Assembly (NCBI RefSeq): GCF_030440555.1
Contig: NZ_CP047118.1
Coordinates: forward strand, 1,178,001 to 1,242,000
Reading direction: 5' to 3'
DNA length: 64,000 nucleotides
Origin: Corynebacterium caspium DSM 44850
Lineage (GTDB): Bacteria > Actinomycetota > Actinomycetes > Mycobacteriales > Mycobacteriaceae
The notes under the pieces were generated by a model. It saw nothing but the letters and a program-made list of their open reading frames with translations. It did no database searches and was not told the DNA's origin. Numbering within the stretch: position 1 is the stretch's first letter; each line of letters starts with the position of its first letter. Below, piece after piece: positions 6,144-15,681 of this stretch. Made by a program: the position numbers and the translations under genes.

Positions 6144-8819
6144 TTATATTTCCTTTTTTAAATCACGCATCGGATAATCCTTTTTCCCTACAACAGCATC
6201 ATATCTTTGTGGGACACACGTTAAGACAAATACTTGTCCAATTTTGGCGATTTTACTAAATACCGTGGCCATCAAATCCAAACGGCTGGGGTCAGTATTT
6301 CCAAGTGCGTCATCAATAAATACCGGTACCGGTAATCCGCCTGTTGTCGCACCGGCTAAACTTGCTATTGCAAATCTGCTTAAAATCATTAATTGTTCTC
6401 GCGCTCCACCAGATAAATCTGCGATATCCACGGCCACTCCGCCTAGAATGCGGGTGGTAATAGCTAGCTCTTCATCTAATTCAAAGCTGACATCGTGGCC
6501 AAAAATAGGTTTCGCGAAATTCTCTAGGGCTGTGGCAAAAGGAGCTGCATAACGACGTCGTGCAGCCTCTTGATGTTTGCGCAAAGTGGTATATAACACT
6601 TGGGCAGCTGCTGCGCGCCGCGATACCGAATCCAGCTTGCGTTTTGCAGCTTCGGCATCGGCTTGAGCTTGAGCTAGTTCCTCTTCTGCACCCCAAGCGT
6701 GTTCAATATGGCTTTCCTTACGCAAAATATCTTCTCTTGCACTAGAAATACGCTGCTTAATGGTTCGCACGGTTTCTTTAGCGCTTTCAAAGAGGGCAGC
6801 TGCTAGCTCTGGATCAGCAGCGTCTCTTTCCGCCAGAGCCTTTTCCACCTGTTGCTGAGCTGCTGCCAGAGCTAGTTGGGCAGCTTCTTCTTGTGCCTTA
6901 AGTGCTGTATTACTTAAAATTTCATTTTCTCGGACTAAGCGAGCACTTGCTTGAGCAACTTCGCTTTGGGCTATTTCTAGTTGTGCTTGTACTTTTGCGG
7001 CTGCAATATTTCGAGAATTATCTTGCCAAGGAAGCAAAGCCGCTGCGGCTGCTTTGGCGGCATCCCTAGCAATAGAGTGTCTTTGGACAGCTGTATCAAA
7101 AATCGCTTCGGCTTGAGCTAAATCCAGTTTTACCGCGCTTAAATCAGTTAGTTCTGCAAGTTCTTGCTGCAAACGATGATATTCAGCTTGTAAATCTGGC
7201 AACTCTACTTCTCCAAGGAGTTCTTGGCGTTCTAGTTGCGCTTTTTTGAGCACCTCTGCAGCAGTGGCACTTATTGCGGCCTTTTCGCGAGCTTGCGCCA
7301 CCGAATTAACCCCCAACTGCTGGGCAAGGTCTGCATAACGCTGCTTTAACTGTTCTAAAATAGGCTGCGAAGAATGGGCGGCCGGGGCCGCGGAGGTAGC
7401 AGGCTTAGCGCTTTCTCCACCAGCTTCGTATATGGCAGTTATATCCCCGATTTCAAGTTTTGTGCCAGGTTCTAAAGGTACGACAGCATCGAGTTTAAGG
7501 ACTTGGCCATCTACTTTTATCTGGCCTTTTCCACTTAAACGAAGCTTGGCAGCTTGAGCTGCGGTTATTGCTTTGGCTACTGCCAATTCTTGGCTGAGAT
7601 CAGCAAAACTATCTGCCTGCTCTTGGGAAACTGGCCGAGCGGGCAGATTTTTGGTGGCAGTTAAGATATTGGCATCGACTTGGGCGATTTTTTCCAGCAG
7701 TTTTTCAAGGTCTTCTACCCGCTTTTTTGCTCGCACATATTGCACTTGTAAGCGAGCTGCGTCTAAGGCTGTAGCAGCGGCTTCTAATTCTGCGGTTGCG
7801 ATATCTGCAGCTTTTTTAAAATTAGCAGCAGATTTTTCATTTGCAATTAGTTCCGCAGCTAGTTGGGCGGCTTGTTCTTCTAGATTTGATACTGTCTGCT
7901 TTCGAGTTATTAAGTCATTCTCAAGCGCTTTTCGGTTAGCTAAGTCTTTTTGGGCACGCGTCAAAGATTCTGCACATATATCAGCTAGTTCTATGGCTTT
8001 TTGAGCGGCTTGAGCAGCTTTTTGGGCGGCTAAATAAGATTCTTCTCTTTGTTTTTGCCTTGTTAAAGCTTGTGGAAGGTCTTTTTCAGCTTTTTTTAGT
8101 ATCTCCTTATTTGCGGCCACATCTGAAATAAAACCTTCTAACTCAGCTACTTTTCGCTGTTTTTCCTCCAATTCAGCTGCAGCCAAAGCCGCATGGTTTT
8201 GAGCCTCTTTTAACTCTAGGCGAGCACTCCCAGCCTTAGTGAAGTATTTTTCGAATTCTTGAGAAACGGCTTGCATCAGCGCAGTTTCTTGGCTGCCATC
8301 TGCCTTAATATCACTGTTTTCAGAGCTATCGGTGGCAGTAGCTTTATCCAGGGCCGTACTTAAGGCCGGAATTCCAGCAGCTGCAAGAGTTGGTTCAACC
8401 AAGCCTTGTTCCATAAATGAAGCTTTAAGCAATGCTTCATCGGTGTATTCAGCAAGTATTTCTGCTAGCCGGTTATCGGATTCACGGCCACTTAAATTCT
8501 CCACCCGCGGTTTAAGGATTTGCAGCTCCGAGCTATGCGCTTTCAACCATTGTTTAGTTATTTTAAACTCATATGGCCCTATTGTGGCCTGCAAACTAAT
8601 CCGAGGGGCCACATCTTTAGCAAGGGGTTTTAAAGCCCTAATATCTTTAGATTTACTACCGTGATTAAAAAATAAGACTGTAAATATAGCATTCATTAAA
8701 GTGGATTTACCGGCTTCGTTATCGCCGCTGATAACAAAGACCCCATTATCTGGTAGATCCTTTAATTCCAAATGCTCAATACCACGCACATTATCAATTA
8801 TGATTTCATGAATTTTCAT
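6144..8819 (-). CDS. Rad50/SbcC-like AAA ATPase (Rv1278-type)
   Basis: An 891-residue SMC-like protein. The N-terminal ATPase half has Walker A GDNEAGKST (about residues 32-40). The C-terminal half has the signature DLSGGAREQL and Walker B VPVFIDDALGN. Between them lie about 600 residues of Ala/Glu/Lys-rich coiled coil. The apex (about residues 420-475) is a short, probably beta-rich insert followed by an Ala/Pro/Ser linker, and I find no CxxC zinc hook: the protein has only two cysteines, both elsewhere. It overlaps the nuclease gene by 4 bases (ATGA), so the two should form a complex like Mre11-Rad50 or SbcCD acting on DNA ends. The pair resembles mycobacterial Rv1277/Rv1278. It is the last gene of a four-gene operon. 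Confidence 0.85.
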   Translation of the reverse strand: MKIHEIIIDNVRGIEHLELKDLPDNGVFVISGDNEAGKSTLMNAIFTVLFFNHGSKSKDIRALKPLAKDVAPRISLQATIGPYEFKITKQWLKAHSSELQILKPRVENLSGRESDNRLAEILAEYTDEALLKASFMEQGLVEPTLAAAGIPALSTALDKATATDSSENSDIKADGSQETALMQAVSQEFEKYFTKAGSARLELKEAQNHAALAAAELEEKQRKVAELEGFISDVAANKEILKKAEKDLPQALTRQKQREESYLAAQKAAQAAQKAIELADICAESLTRAQKDLANRKALENDLITRKQTVSNLEEQAAQLAAELIANEKSAANFKKAADIATAELEAAATALDAARLQVQYVRAKKRVEDLEKLLEKIAQVDANILTATKNLPARPVSQEQADSFADLSQELAVAKAITAAQAAKLRLSGKGQIKVDGQVLKLDAVVPLEPGTKLEIGDITAIYEAGGESAKPATSAAPAAHSSQPILEQLKQRYADLAQQLGVNSVAQAREKAAISATAAEVLKKAQLERQELLGEVELPDLQAEYHRLQQELAELTDLSAVKLDLAQAEAIFDTAVQRHSIARDAAKAAAAALLPWQDNSRNIAAAKVQAQLEIAQSEVAQASARLVRENEILSNTALKAQEEAAQLALAAAQQQVEKALAERDAADPELAAALFESAKETVRTIKQRISSAREDILRKESHIEHAWGAEEELAQAQADAEAAKRKLDSVSRRAAAAQVLYTTLRKHQEAARRRYAAPFATALENFAKPIFGHDVSFELDEELAITTRILGGVAVDIADLSGGAREQLMILSRFAIASLAGATTGGLPVPVFIDDALGNTDPSRLDLMATVFSKIAKIGQVFVLTCVPQRYDAVVGKKDYPMRDLKKEI

Positions 8820-10006
8820 TTTTGATCCTTAGCGGCCAAGGCTTCCCAAGCTGGCGGAGTATGCTGTGGCTGCAAGGGGGCTAATAAACGAAAAAATAGA
8901 CTTATAGCTGCAGTTTCTTCGGCTGCGGCTAGCTCATTTAAGGCTGCTGCCGGGAATCCGGTGAGCTGTAGATCAGAAAGCTCAGTAGCATCTGGATTGA
9001 GATGTAAATCCATAAGCCTTTCGCGCGGATAAAGTGCCGCAAATACCGGACGCAATTGGGAAATTCCACCTTCAAGCTGTTGCATAGCTGCTAAATCCAA
9101 ACTTCCCCGCAGTGCATATTTGATAACTGTGCGTTCTTTATGCGGCAAATTTTGCAGCACAGATAAAAAATCTGCTACCTCAGCTGAACTATTAATATCA
9201 GCTTCTAAGGCTTGAAAACGCCACTGTCCTATAGGTTGTGAAGTCACCTCTACCTGTGCTTGTTGGGGAGCAGTTTTTTCTATATCCACTAGCAAAGCAA
9301 AGCCAGATTTATGCTCCATTCCCCCATCTGGTCCTCGGAAATCAGTTACTTCTGGGGCTCCTGAAAACCAAATAGCACCCGTTTCAGAAAGCTTAGTTTC
9401 TGAGTGGGTATCACCTAGTGCCACATAATCAATAGTGCCTGCTTTAAGCATTGGTTCAAGAGCTTTAATATCAATTAGGTCGAGCTCTTCGCCACCGTAT
9501 CCATATGGCTGACCATGCCCAACCACTACCCTAATAGTTGGATCTGGAGCTAAATCTGCCACTGCCTCAGCTACTAAATCCCGGTTGACATGGCGGGCAA
9601 GTAAGGGGGCGCCAATTATTTGCACAGTTTCAGCATCATTAATAAAAATGGGCTGATTATTTTCTATTAAGTATAAATTTTCATTATTAGCAGCTGCGAC
9701 TACACGGCGCAAAATAGAATCAGCTACTAAAGGATCATGATTTCCAGGGAGTAAATACGTCGGTATAGAAAATTTTTGAAATATCTCTAAAGCCCGCCCC
9801 AAAGTTCGCGGAGAAACCGAATTATATTCAAAGATATCTCCTGCCATCACGATGAAATCGCATTTTTCCTGCACCGCTACCTCACCTATCCGGGCTAGGG
9901 CAGCTAATCTGGCGGCATCAAAACGAGCATGAGCATCTGGATCTAGGAAGTGTCTTTTCATTCCTAACTGCAGGTCAGAGGTGTGCAGGAAACGTATTCG
10001 AGTCAT
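8816..10006 (-). CDS. Mre11/SbcD-like DNA exonuclease (Rv1277-type)
   Basis: A 396-residue calcineurin-type metallophosphoesterase. Metal-binding motifs are in order: HTSDLQLG (about residue 8), AGDIFEYNS (about 56), LPGNHDP (about 92), GHGQPYG and GDTHSE. This matches nucleases of the Mre11/SbcD group, which process DNA ends together with a Rad50-like ATPase. The C-terminal 150 residues should hold the ATPase-binding part. Ribosome-binding site AAAGG precedes ATG 10006. The downstream ATPase gene overlaps by 4 bases, and the upstream SWIM gene ends 29 bases before it, indicating one transcript. Confidence 0.88.
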   Translation of the reverse strand: MTRIRFLHTSDLQLGMKRHFLDPDAHARFDAARLAALARIGEVAVQEKCDFIVMAGDIFEYNSVSPRTLGRALEIFQKFSIPTYLLPGNHDPLVADSILRRVVAAANNENLYLIENNQPIFINDAETVQIIGAPLLARHVNRDLVAEAVADLAPDPTIRVVVGHGQPYGYGGEELDLIDIKALEPMLKAGTIDYVALGDTHSETKLSETGAIWFSGAPEVTDFRGPDGGMEHKSGFALLVDIEKTAPQQAQVEVTSQPIGQWRFQALEADINSSAEVADFLSVLQNLPHKERTVIKYALRGSLDLAAMQQLEGGISQLRPVFAALYPRERLMDLHLNPDATELSDLQLTGFPAAALNELAAAEETAAISLFFRLLAPLQPQHTPPAWEALAAKDQK

Positions 10007-10035
10007 ATGGCCTTTGTATCAGACAGGGTGGACAA

Positions 10036-10965
10036 CTAGTCAGTGGTTTCGCAAAGTTGGTAGTAAATATCTTCTAAATCAGTCATCGCGATGAGGAGAT
10101 CTCGGGAAGTATAGGAGACCGCCTCCATAGCTTTGTAGAGATACTCCATATCTGAGTGTTCAACTACATTAAAAGGTTCCGGGTTAGGAAGCGCTGGCAA
10201 TTCCGATCCTTCCCAAAAACGTCCCTCTAAGGTAGATAATTTGGTGGCAGCGGCTTTAAGCTTTTGCTTTTCTAGGGATTCCTCCACTTGAGAAAGATTT
10301 AAACCACGCATTTCAAAGATTTGACGGCGATTTTTAGCAAGCTCCTCATCAGCACCCAGTGCTAATGTCAGACAGTGTTTACAAACATCTGCCTGGTCTG
10401 GACAACTGCAGATAAATAGCGGTAGCGAATCTAAGCTCGCTTGCAAAACATTTAAATATTTATCCGGAATAATAATATTTTCAGAAGTAATATCCACAGC
10501 AGGATCTGCTAAAAACTCCTGTAAAGTAGCCGAAAGCTCATCTGTGCTGCGATAAGGCAAGGCAATAGTGACATCATAAACAGCTGTGCCACTGCCTTTT
10601 ATTTGGCCTCTAATAGTGCTGTTTTGAAAATTGAGCACTATTAAATTGCCGTCATTATACCCAGATAAACCTCTATAGAGCCGGCCTTTATCCATCTGCG
10701 ACATGGTCACTGTTGATAACCACTCACCGGTATAAAACTCCGGATCCTGCGGTAACTCCTCTTCTAGGTACTCTATCTCAAAAACCCACTCATTATCGTT
10801 ATTGGCATCAGGATCAGGATCGTTATCGGTGTCGGCATCTGGTAACGATGGGGGTAGAGGCTCTGGTACCAGGGTTTCCGATAAAGAATCGACGCGTCGT
10901 TTAAGCCCAAAATTAGCGTAAATTACATTTTCTGGAATAGTTTTTTCGTCTTTACTATTAGACAT
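10036..10965 (-). CDS. SWIM zinc-finger protein
   Basis: A 309-residue protein with one SWIM motif, CSCPDQADVCKH (about residues 187-198), of the form CxC-xn-CxH that binds zinc and mediates DNA or protein contacts. The N-terminal 60 residues are acidic and probably disordered, including an Asp/Asn run around residues 42-58; the C-terminus is helical. SWIM proteins of this type are commonly encoded beside SNF2-family ATPases in actinobacteria and are thought to act with them. Here it overlaps the end of the SNF2 gene by 8 bases. A biochemical role is not established. Confidence 0.8.
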   Translation of the reverse strand: MSNSKDEKTIPENVIYANFGLKRRVDSLSETLVPEPLPPSLPDADTDNDPDPDANNDNEWVFEIEYLEEELPQDPEFYTGEWLSTVTMSQMDKGRLYRGLSGYNDGNLIVLNFQNSTIRGQIKGSGTAVYDVTIALPYRSTDELSATLQEFLADPAVDITSENIIIPDKYLNVLQASLDSLPLFICSCPDQADVCKHCLTLALGADEELAKNRRQIFEMRGLNLSQVEESLEKQKLKAAATKLSTLEGRFWEGSELPALPNPEPFNVVEHSDMEYLYKAMEAVSYTSRDLLIAMTDLEDIYYQLCETTD

Positions 10966-13900
10966 CTAATTCGTCTCCGGTATAACTCATTAACTCCGCT
11001 AATTGCTCCGGATTTAGTTCAGTAATCCAGCCTTCGCCTTCACGCACTACTGCCCCAGCTAACACCGTTTTACCTTCTAATATTTCCTGAATGGATTCCT
11101 CCATGGTGCCCTGGGTGATCATCTTATAAACATGGACATCTTTTTCTTGGCCAATACGGAAAGCCCGGTCAGTAGCTTGATTTTCCACGGCCGGATTCCA
11201 CCATCTATCCATGTGAACCACCACATTTGCTGCAGTGAGATTTAGGCCCGTACCACCAGCTTTTAGAGATAAAATCATAGCCGGTGCGCCCTCTAAAGAT
11301 TGAAATTTATCTACCATTGCATCGCGGCCAGATTTACTTACGCCACCATGCAAGAATGGAATGTCAGCCCCAAAGCGAGTGGAAAGATAAGGTTGCAAAA
11401 TATCGCCAAAAGCTTTGTATTGGGTGAAAATAAGCACTCTTTCGCCACGTCGAATAGCTGCTTCCATTAGCTCAACTAATGCTGCGACTTTCCCCGAACG
11501 ATGCTGCCCGTTTTCAGTCACTCGCGAACCATCGCCTAGGAAGTGCGCTGGATGATTACAGATTTGCTTAATTCGCGTTAATGAGGCCAAAACTAGCCCT
11601 TTACGGCTAATCCCCTGGCGTTCTGCTAATTGCTTTTGGACATATGCCACATAGCTTTGATAAAGCGCAGCTTGCTCGTCGGTCATTAAAACCGTAAGAA
11701 TTTCTTCTCTTTTTTCTGGCAAATCCTGAATAATATTAGGATCACTTTTAAGTCTGCGCAGAATAAAAGGAGCAGTTAAATTCCGCAGTTGAGCTAAAAC
11801 CGCCTCATTTTGTTCTCTTTCAATAGGTTTTGCAAAGCGATGCCTAAATTTAGAAGCCGAGCCTAAAACCCCAGGATTTACAAAGTCCAAAATAGAGCGC
11901 ATCTCTGAAAGACGATTTTCAACCGGGGTACCAGTTAGCGCTATCCGATGTCTAGCTGTAATAGAGCGCACCGAACGTGCTGCTCGCGTGGTGGAATTCT
12001 TAATATTTTGGGCTTCATCTAAAACCACATGATCCCAAGAAATCTGTTTCATTAATTCCACATCACGCGAAATCACCCCATAGGAGGAAACCACTAGATC
12101 AGCCTCAGCCACGGCAGCGATAAATTCATCAGCAGTTAAACGACCCGAACCATGATGTGTGAGCACTCGTAAATTTGGCACAAAACGTTTAGTTTCGGCA
12201 GCCCAGTTCCCTACCACTGAAGTAGGTGCCACCACCAAAGTAGGACCACAAGACTCCCCGCGTTCATGCTCTACCGCTAAAAGGGTAAGTAGTTGCAAAG
12301 TTTTACCTAGACCCATGTCGTCGGCAAGCACTGCTCCTAAATTATTTCGCGACATCCAATATAGCCACTCCACTCCCCGCTGCTGATATTCGCGCAGCGA
12401 AGCCAGCACAGTTTTCGGATGTGGCAAAGCCTCCAAAGGTGGAGCCACTGCATTATCGCGCATCCCCAAAAGGGAGGCGTACCAGCCAGTTCCTTCGACC
12501 GTCAGTGGAATATCTGGGATAGATTCCAGTAGCAAAGCTCTTAAATCGGCCACGCTAATTTGGCCACTTAAATCTTTTTGCTCAGAATTATATTTAACGG
12601 TCGCAGCTTCTAAATCCGCAGCTCTTTCTTCCCAGCGCGGATCATTTAAAGCCTTAAGACGCTCAACCTCAGCGGCTAATTCCTTTAGCTCTAATTTTTG
12701 ACGACGCTGCGTAGCCTTCGATAATTCCTGCATATAGTCACGAACTTTGGCAACTGAAGAACTATCTGCAAGGACCCACTTATCTTTTAATTGAATAAGC
12801 CCAGTTTTAGAACTAACCAAAGTCTGCATTTCTTCTTCAGTAAGTTCGGTATCCCCTAAGGAAATGCGCCAATCATAGGCAATGATTTTATCTAAGCCCA
12901 CATGCGATTTCGTCGCACCTTCAGCAATATCATCGGTGTCGTTAGTTCCTAAAGTTGCCGTAGCTTTAGCAAAAGTCCAAGATTTAGGAAGAAGAACCCG
13001 AATTCCTTGATGCCGCAAAATATCTGCATCACGTTCAATCATGGAAACTAATTCAGCAGTATCTAAAAATACATCCCATTGCCCGTAAAGCTCTGGATTC
13101 AAAGCTTGAGCCCGATCCTTAGCACTTAAATTTCGGGTAGCCAACTTAGTTTGACCATTAGCACGCGGATTTAAATAACTAGCAATACGTAATAATCGGT
13201 CATGTTCTTTTTCTAACGCAATCTGAGTTCCTTTATCAAAGGTATCCATAAAAATCGGAATCGGCGTTTCCGTGCCCGCACTTGCCCGAACTCGCACTGT
13301 CCACAGCATTTCTGTGGAATCATCTTCCGAATCATCCAAGGGCTCATCATTATGAGGTTCTTCTACCAGCAATACTAAAGAGTATTCCACCCGCGCAAAA
13401 GAATCACGCCAATCCCTTAATCTATTCGCTAACTGTTTTCCCCCAAAACGTACAGATTGAGAGTATAAAAGCGCATTAGAGAAATCATGCCAGGGTCGTG
13501 TTTGTCCCGCATCAGCAAAATCCCTTAATTTTGCCACCGCCACCCAATGGGTAAGTGAATCAACAATATCCTCGGCAAGATTACCGTTATTGACTGTGAG
13601 AATCCCTGGCGCAACTCCCATCATTTCTGCTAACCAGCGATGCTCATCGGGGCCTCCGAATAACTGAAATTGTGGCCACCACTGGGCATCAATATAGAGC
13701 ACCTTTAAAGAGACTCGGCCAGCGTCTACAAAATTAGAAATACCGCCATACATATGCCCTAACCAGCGTAAATCAGGGGCAATGGATTCTTTTTGCTCCG
13801 GGGTCGCATCGGTATCTTCTTGAGAAGTACTTAAAACATGCCCCAGAAATTGCACCGCATCAGCCAGAGTTAATCCAGCTGTAGGAATGGTTAGCTTAAC

Positions 13901-14101
13901 TTCGCGCCCCTTTGGCGTGCGCAAAGTCGTTTTAAGGCGATTAAAAAAATTCAACGACTGCAAATGAGCTTCTATAGCAGGAGGAAATGTTCCCTCCGGA
14001 ACTACTTCGGGGAGCACAATGCGGTGCCCATCGACCTGCTCAACCCACAGATGCAATCCAGATTGTTGCACCCATAAACCGTGCAGAATAAAAGAAGCCA
14101 T
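10958..14101 (-). CDS. SNF2-family ATPase/helicase (HepA-like)
   Basis: A protein of about 1047 residues. The second half carries the SNF2 core: ADDMGLGKTLQ (motif I), VLDEAQNIKN (motif II), LTGTPVENRL (motif III) and, in the C-terminal RecA lobe, QATDRAFRIGQ (motif VI). The N-terminal half is the SNF2-associated region found in bacterial members. Such proteins translocate on double-stranded DNA and remodel nucleoprotein or transcription complexes. The open frame extends to 14185, but homologue-like sequence begins at MASFILHGLW (ATG 14099-14101), so I use that start. It is the first gene of the operon with the SWIM, Mre11-like and Rad50-like genes, and it diverges from the DUF1524 gene. Confidence 0.88.
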   Translation of the reverse strand: MASFILHGLWVQQSGLHLWVEQVDGHRIVLPEVVPEGTFPPAIEAHLQSLNFFNRLKTTLRTPKGREVKLTIPTAGLTLADAVQFLGHVLSTSQEDTDATPEQKESIAPDLRWLGHMYGGISNFVDAGRVSLKVLYIDAQWWPQFQLFGGPDEHRWLAEMMGVAPGILTVNNGNLAEDIVDSLTHWVAVAKLRDFADAGQTRPWHDFSNALLYSQSVRFGGKQLANRLRDWRDSFARVEYSLVLLVEEPHNDEPLDDSEDDSTEMLWTVRVRASAGTETPIPIFMDTFDKGTQIALEKEHDRLLRIASYLNPRANGQTKLATRNLSAKDRAQALNPELYGQWDVFLDTAELVSMIERDADILRHQGIRVLLPKSWTFAKATATLGTNDTDDIAEGATKSHVGLDKIIAYDWRISLGDTELTEEEMQTLVSSKTGLIQLKDKWVLADSSSVAKVRDYMQELSKATQRRQKLELKELAAEVERLKALNDPRWEERAADLEAATVKYNSEQKDLSGQISVADLRALLLESIPDIPLTVEGTGWYASLLGMRDNAVAPPLEALPHPKTVLASLREYQQRGVEWLYWMSRNNLGAVLADDMGLGKTLQLLTLLAVEHERGESCGPTLVVAPTSVVGNWAAETKRFVPNLRVLTHHGSGRLTADEFIAAVAEADLVVSSYGVISRDVELMKQISWDHVVLDEAQNIKNSTTRAARSVRSITARHRIALTGTPVENRLSEMRSILDFVNPGVLGSASKFRHRFAKPIEREQNEAVLAQLRNLTAPFILRRLKSDPNIIQDLPEKREEILTVLMTDEQAALYQSYVAYVQKQLAERQGISRKGLVLASLTRIKQICNHPAHFLGDGSRVTENGQHRSGKVAALVELMEAAIRRGERVLIFTQYKAFGDILQPYLSTRFGADIPFLHGGVSKSGRDAMVDKFQSLEGAPAMILSLKAGGTGLNLTAANVVVHMDRWWNPAVENQATDRAFRIGQEKDVHVYKMITQGTMEESIQEILEGKTVLAGAVVREGEGWITELNPEQLAELMSYTGDELDV

Positions 14102-14229
14102 GCCGAACGTTGTACCACCCTGTCTGAAGCCGTGCATTTGATGATCTAAAGAATTTTTAGGACTTACCCTGTAACTCCACCGCAAAGTTGCGTGAAGCTA
14201 GAGCCTACCTAGTTTATAGCTAAAGCAAG

Positions 14230-14258
14230 TTAAGCGTGGAAAAGGAACCGTTTATGAT
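14230..14258 (+). promoter_or_regulatory. Candidate promoter of DUF1524 gene
   Basis: TATGAT (14253-14258) is a good -10 hexamer, with a weak -35 TTAAGC exactly 17 bases upstream. Transcription would start at about 14265, shortly before ATG 14279. Confidence 0.4.
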
Positions 14259-14278
14259 GTAGAGCAGTCCATATAAGT

Positions 14279-15022
14279 ATGGGAATTTCTATCCGCATTC
14301 GGGAATTATTTTTCTTCAGCTTGGTCGCATTGACCGCAGTCGGGGTGGGCTTGGCACTTTGGCCCTTTATTAGCCCACAACGTTCGGATTTGCCCTGGTC
14401 AACTGCTATAAATATGGATTTAAATATAGCTGATAATTTACGCGAAGTTCCAGTAATCGAAAAACGCGAAAAAATTCCAGGTTATAAACGAGAAGCTTTT
14501 GGCGATGGCTGGGCGCGGACCTCCGGGCCAGATCTGATGGCATTAAGTGCCAAATATCACTGCCTGCTTCCCACTACCAGGGATTTAATTTTGGCCACGC
14601 AGTTCGCTGTGCAACCAAATGACTTCTCTGGAGCTAAATCTGGGCGACCTGCTGCCCAAAGCTGTAAATTCATTGGCAGCATCCGCGATCCGTATTCACC
14701 GGAAATAATCACCGCTAAGAAATCCGATATTGACCATCTAGTGCCTTTAGCGGCAGCCTGGGATTTAGGGGCAGCCGAGTGGGATCCAGCGCTGCGTAAA
14801 GCCTTTGCTAATGACCCTTTAAATCTAGTGGCAGTCTCTGCGCAGCATAATCGCGATAAGTCAGATAAGTTGCCAGCACAGTGGCTTCCGCCGGATTTAG
14901 GCTCACGCTGTTGGTATGCCCGACGGTTGGCTGCAGTATTTGCCACCTACCCCCTAAGGGTCCCTCAAAAGGATGTTTCAGTGCTACGTCAACAGTGTAT
15001 TTTTCGAAAAACCACCAATTGA
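14279..15022 (+). CDS. Exported HNH/DUF1524-type nuclease-like protein
   Basis: A 247-residue protein with an N-terminal hydrophobic segment (about residues 10-30), so it is membrane-anchored or secreted. The body has the pattern of secreted actinobacterial DUF1524/HNH proteins: YKREAFGDGW, then DIDHLVPLAAAWDLGA with the His of an HNH-type site, then NDPLNLVAVSAQHNRDKSD. The DHLVPL and NLV...HNxxKSD elements are the metal-binding core of the beta-beta-alpha nuclease fold. It could degrade extracellular DNA or RNA; the substrate is not known. It diverges from the SNF2 operon with a 93-base gap after the chosen SNF2 upstream frame. Confidence 0.82.
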   Translation: MGISIRIRELFFFSLVALTAVGVGLALWPFISPQRSDLPWSTAINMDLNIADNLREVPVIEKREKIPGYKREAFGDGWARTSGPDLMALSAKYHCLLPTTRDLILATQFAVQPNDFSGAKSGRPAAQSCKFIGSIRDPYSPEIITAKKSDIDHLVPLAAAWDLGAAEWDPALRKAFANDPLNLVAVSAQHNRDKSDKLPAQWLPPDLGSRCWYARRLAAVFATYPLRVPQKDVSVLRQQCIFRKTTN

Positions 15023-15086
15023 TAACTAGCCTGGGGAGGATTCCCGTTTTTTCTGTTTTCTCTCGTCTCCGGAAGGACACGATCTG

Positions 15087-15596
15087 TTGTTTTATACAAT
15101 TTTATTAATTTTGCACGCCATATTCGCAGTTCTATTTTTAGGAACCGTAACCGTAGCGATATCTAGTTTTCCTCGCCATATCATGATTGCCCAAAGCAAC
15201 TCTGATGTCGAAGGGATTCGTGCCGGTGGCGCTGCTAGACAAGCCCATAAAATCACCAATCTATATGGGATGCTATCGCTTATCGTGCCGCTGCTAGGTG
15301 TTGCGGTGATGTTCACCGATATGAGTACCTATTTCCGTGATGGCCGCTATCACACCTCTATTTTATTGGCAGTAATTGGTTGGGCCATATTATTTTTTAT
15401 GGTTATTCCGCGCCAGAAAAAAATGCTCGGAGCTTTGCAGCTTCTTCCTGAAGAAGATATCGATACCGATGAAAAATATCAGATATCTGACTGGGCTAAG
15501 GCGAAATCTCAACTGGCAATGTTTAGTGGTTTATTTGCCCTAACATGGGTTTTAGCAGGAATTATAATGTTCCTTCCTGCTAATTTTGGATTATAA
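15087..15596 (+). CDS. Four-helix integral membrane protein, unknown function
   Basis: A 169-residue protein with about four transmembrane segments (residues 3-24, 55-75, 95-112 and 145-165). It starts with TTG 15087; GGAAGGA ten bases upstream supports this start. The cytoplasmic loops are charged (GGAARQAHK, PRQKKM). I do not recognise a characterised family; similar small DUF2269-like membrane proteins are common in actinobacteria. It follows the DUF1524 gene by 64 bases and is ended by a strong terminator. Confidence 0.7.
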   Translation: MFYTILLILHAIFAVLFLGTVTVAISSFPRHIMIAQSNSDVEGIRAGGAARQAHKITNLYGMLSLIVPLLGVAVMFTDMSTYFRDGRYHTSILLAVIGWAILFFMVIPRQKKMLGALQLLPEEDIDTDEKYQISDWAKAKSQLAMFSGLFALTWVLAGIIMFLPANFGL

Positions 15597-15605
15597 ATAC
15601 CTCAT

Positions 15606-15650
15606 AAAAATACCCGGTACATTCTCTGTGAGAGTGCACCGGGTATTTCT
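15606..15650. terminator. Bidirectional rho-independent terminator
   Basis: AAATACCCGGT and ACCGGGTATTT form an 11-bp perfect stem, with A-run on the left and T-rich sequence on the right. It ends both the membrane-protein gene and the convergent helicase gene. Confidence 0.85.
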
Positions 15651-15681
15651 TTAACTAGATTAAGCAGCTAATGCGCTGAGA

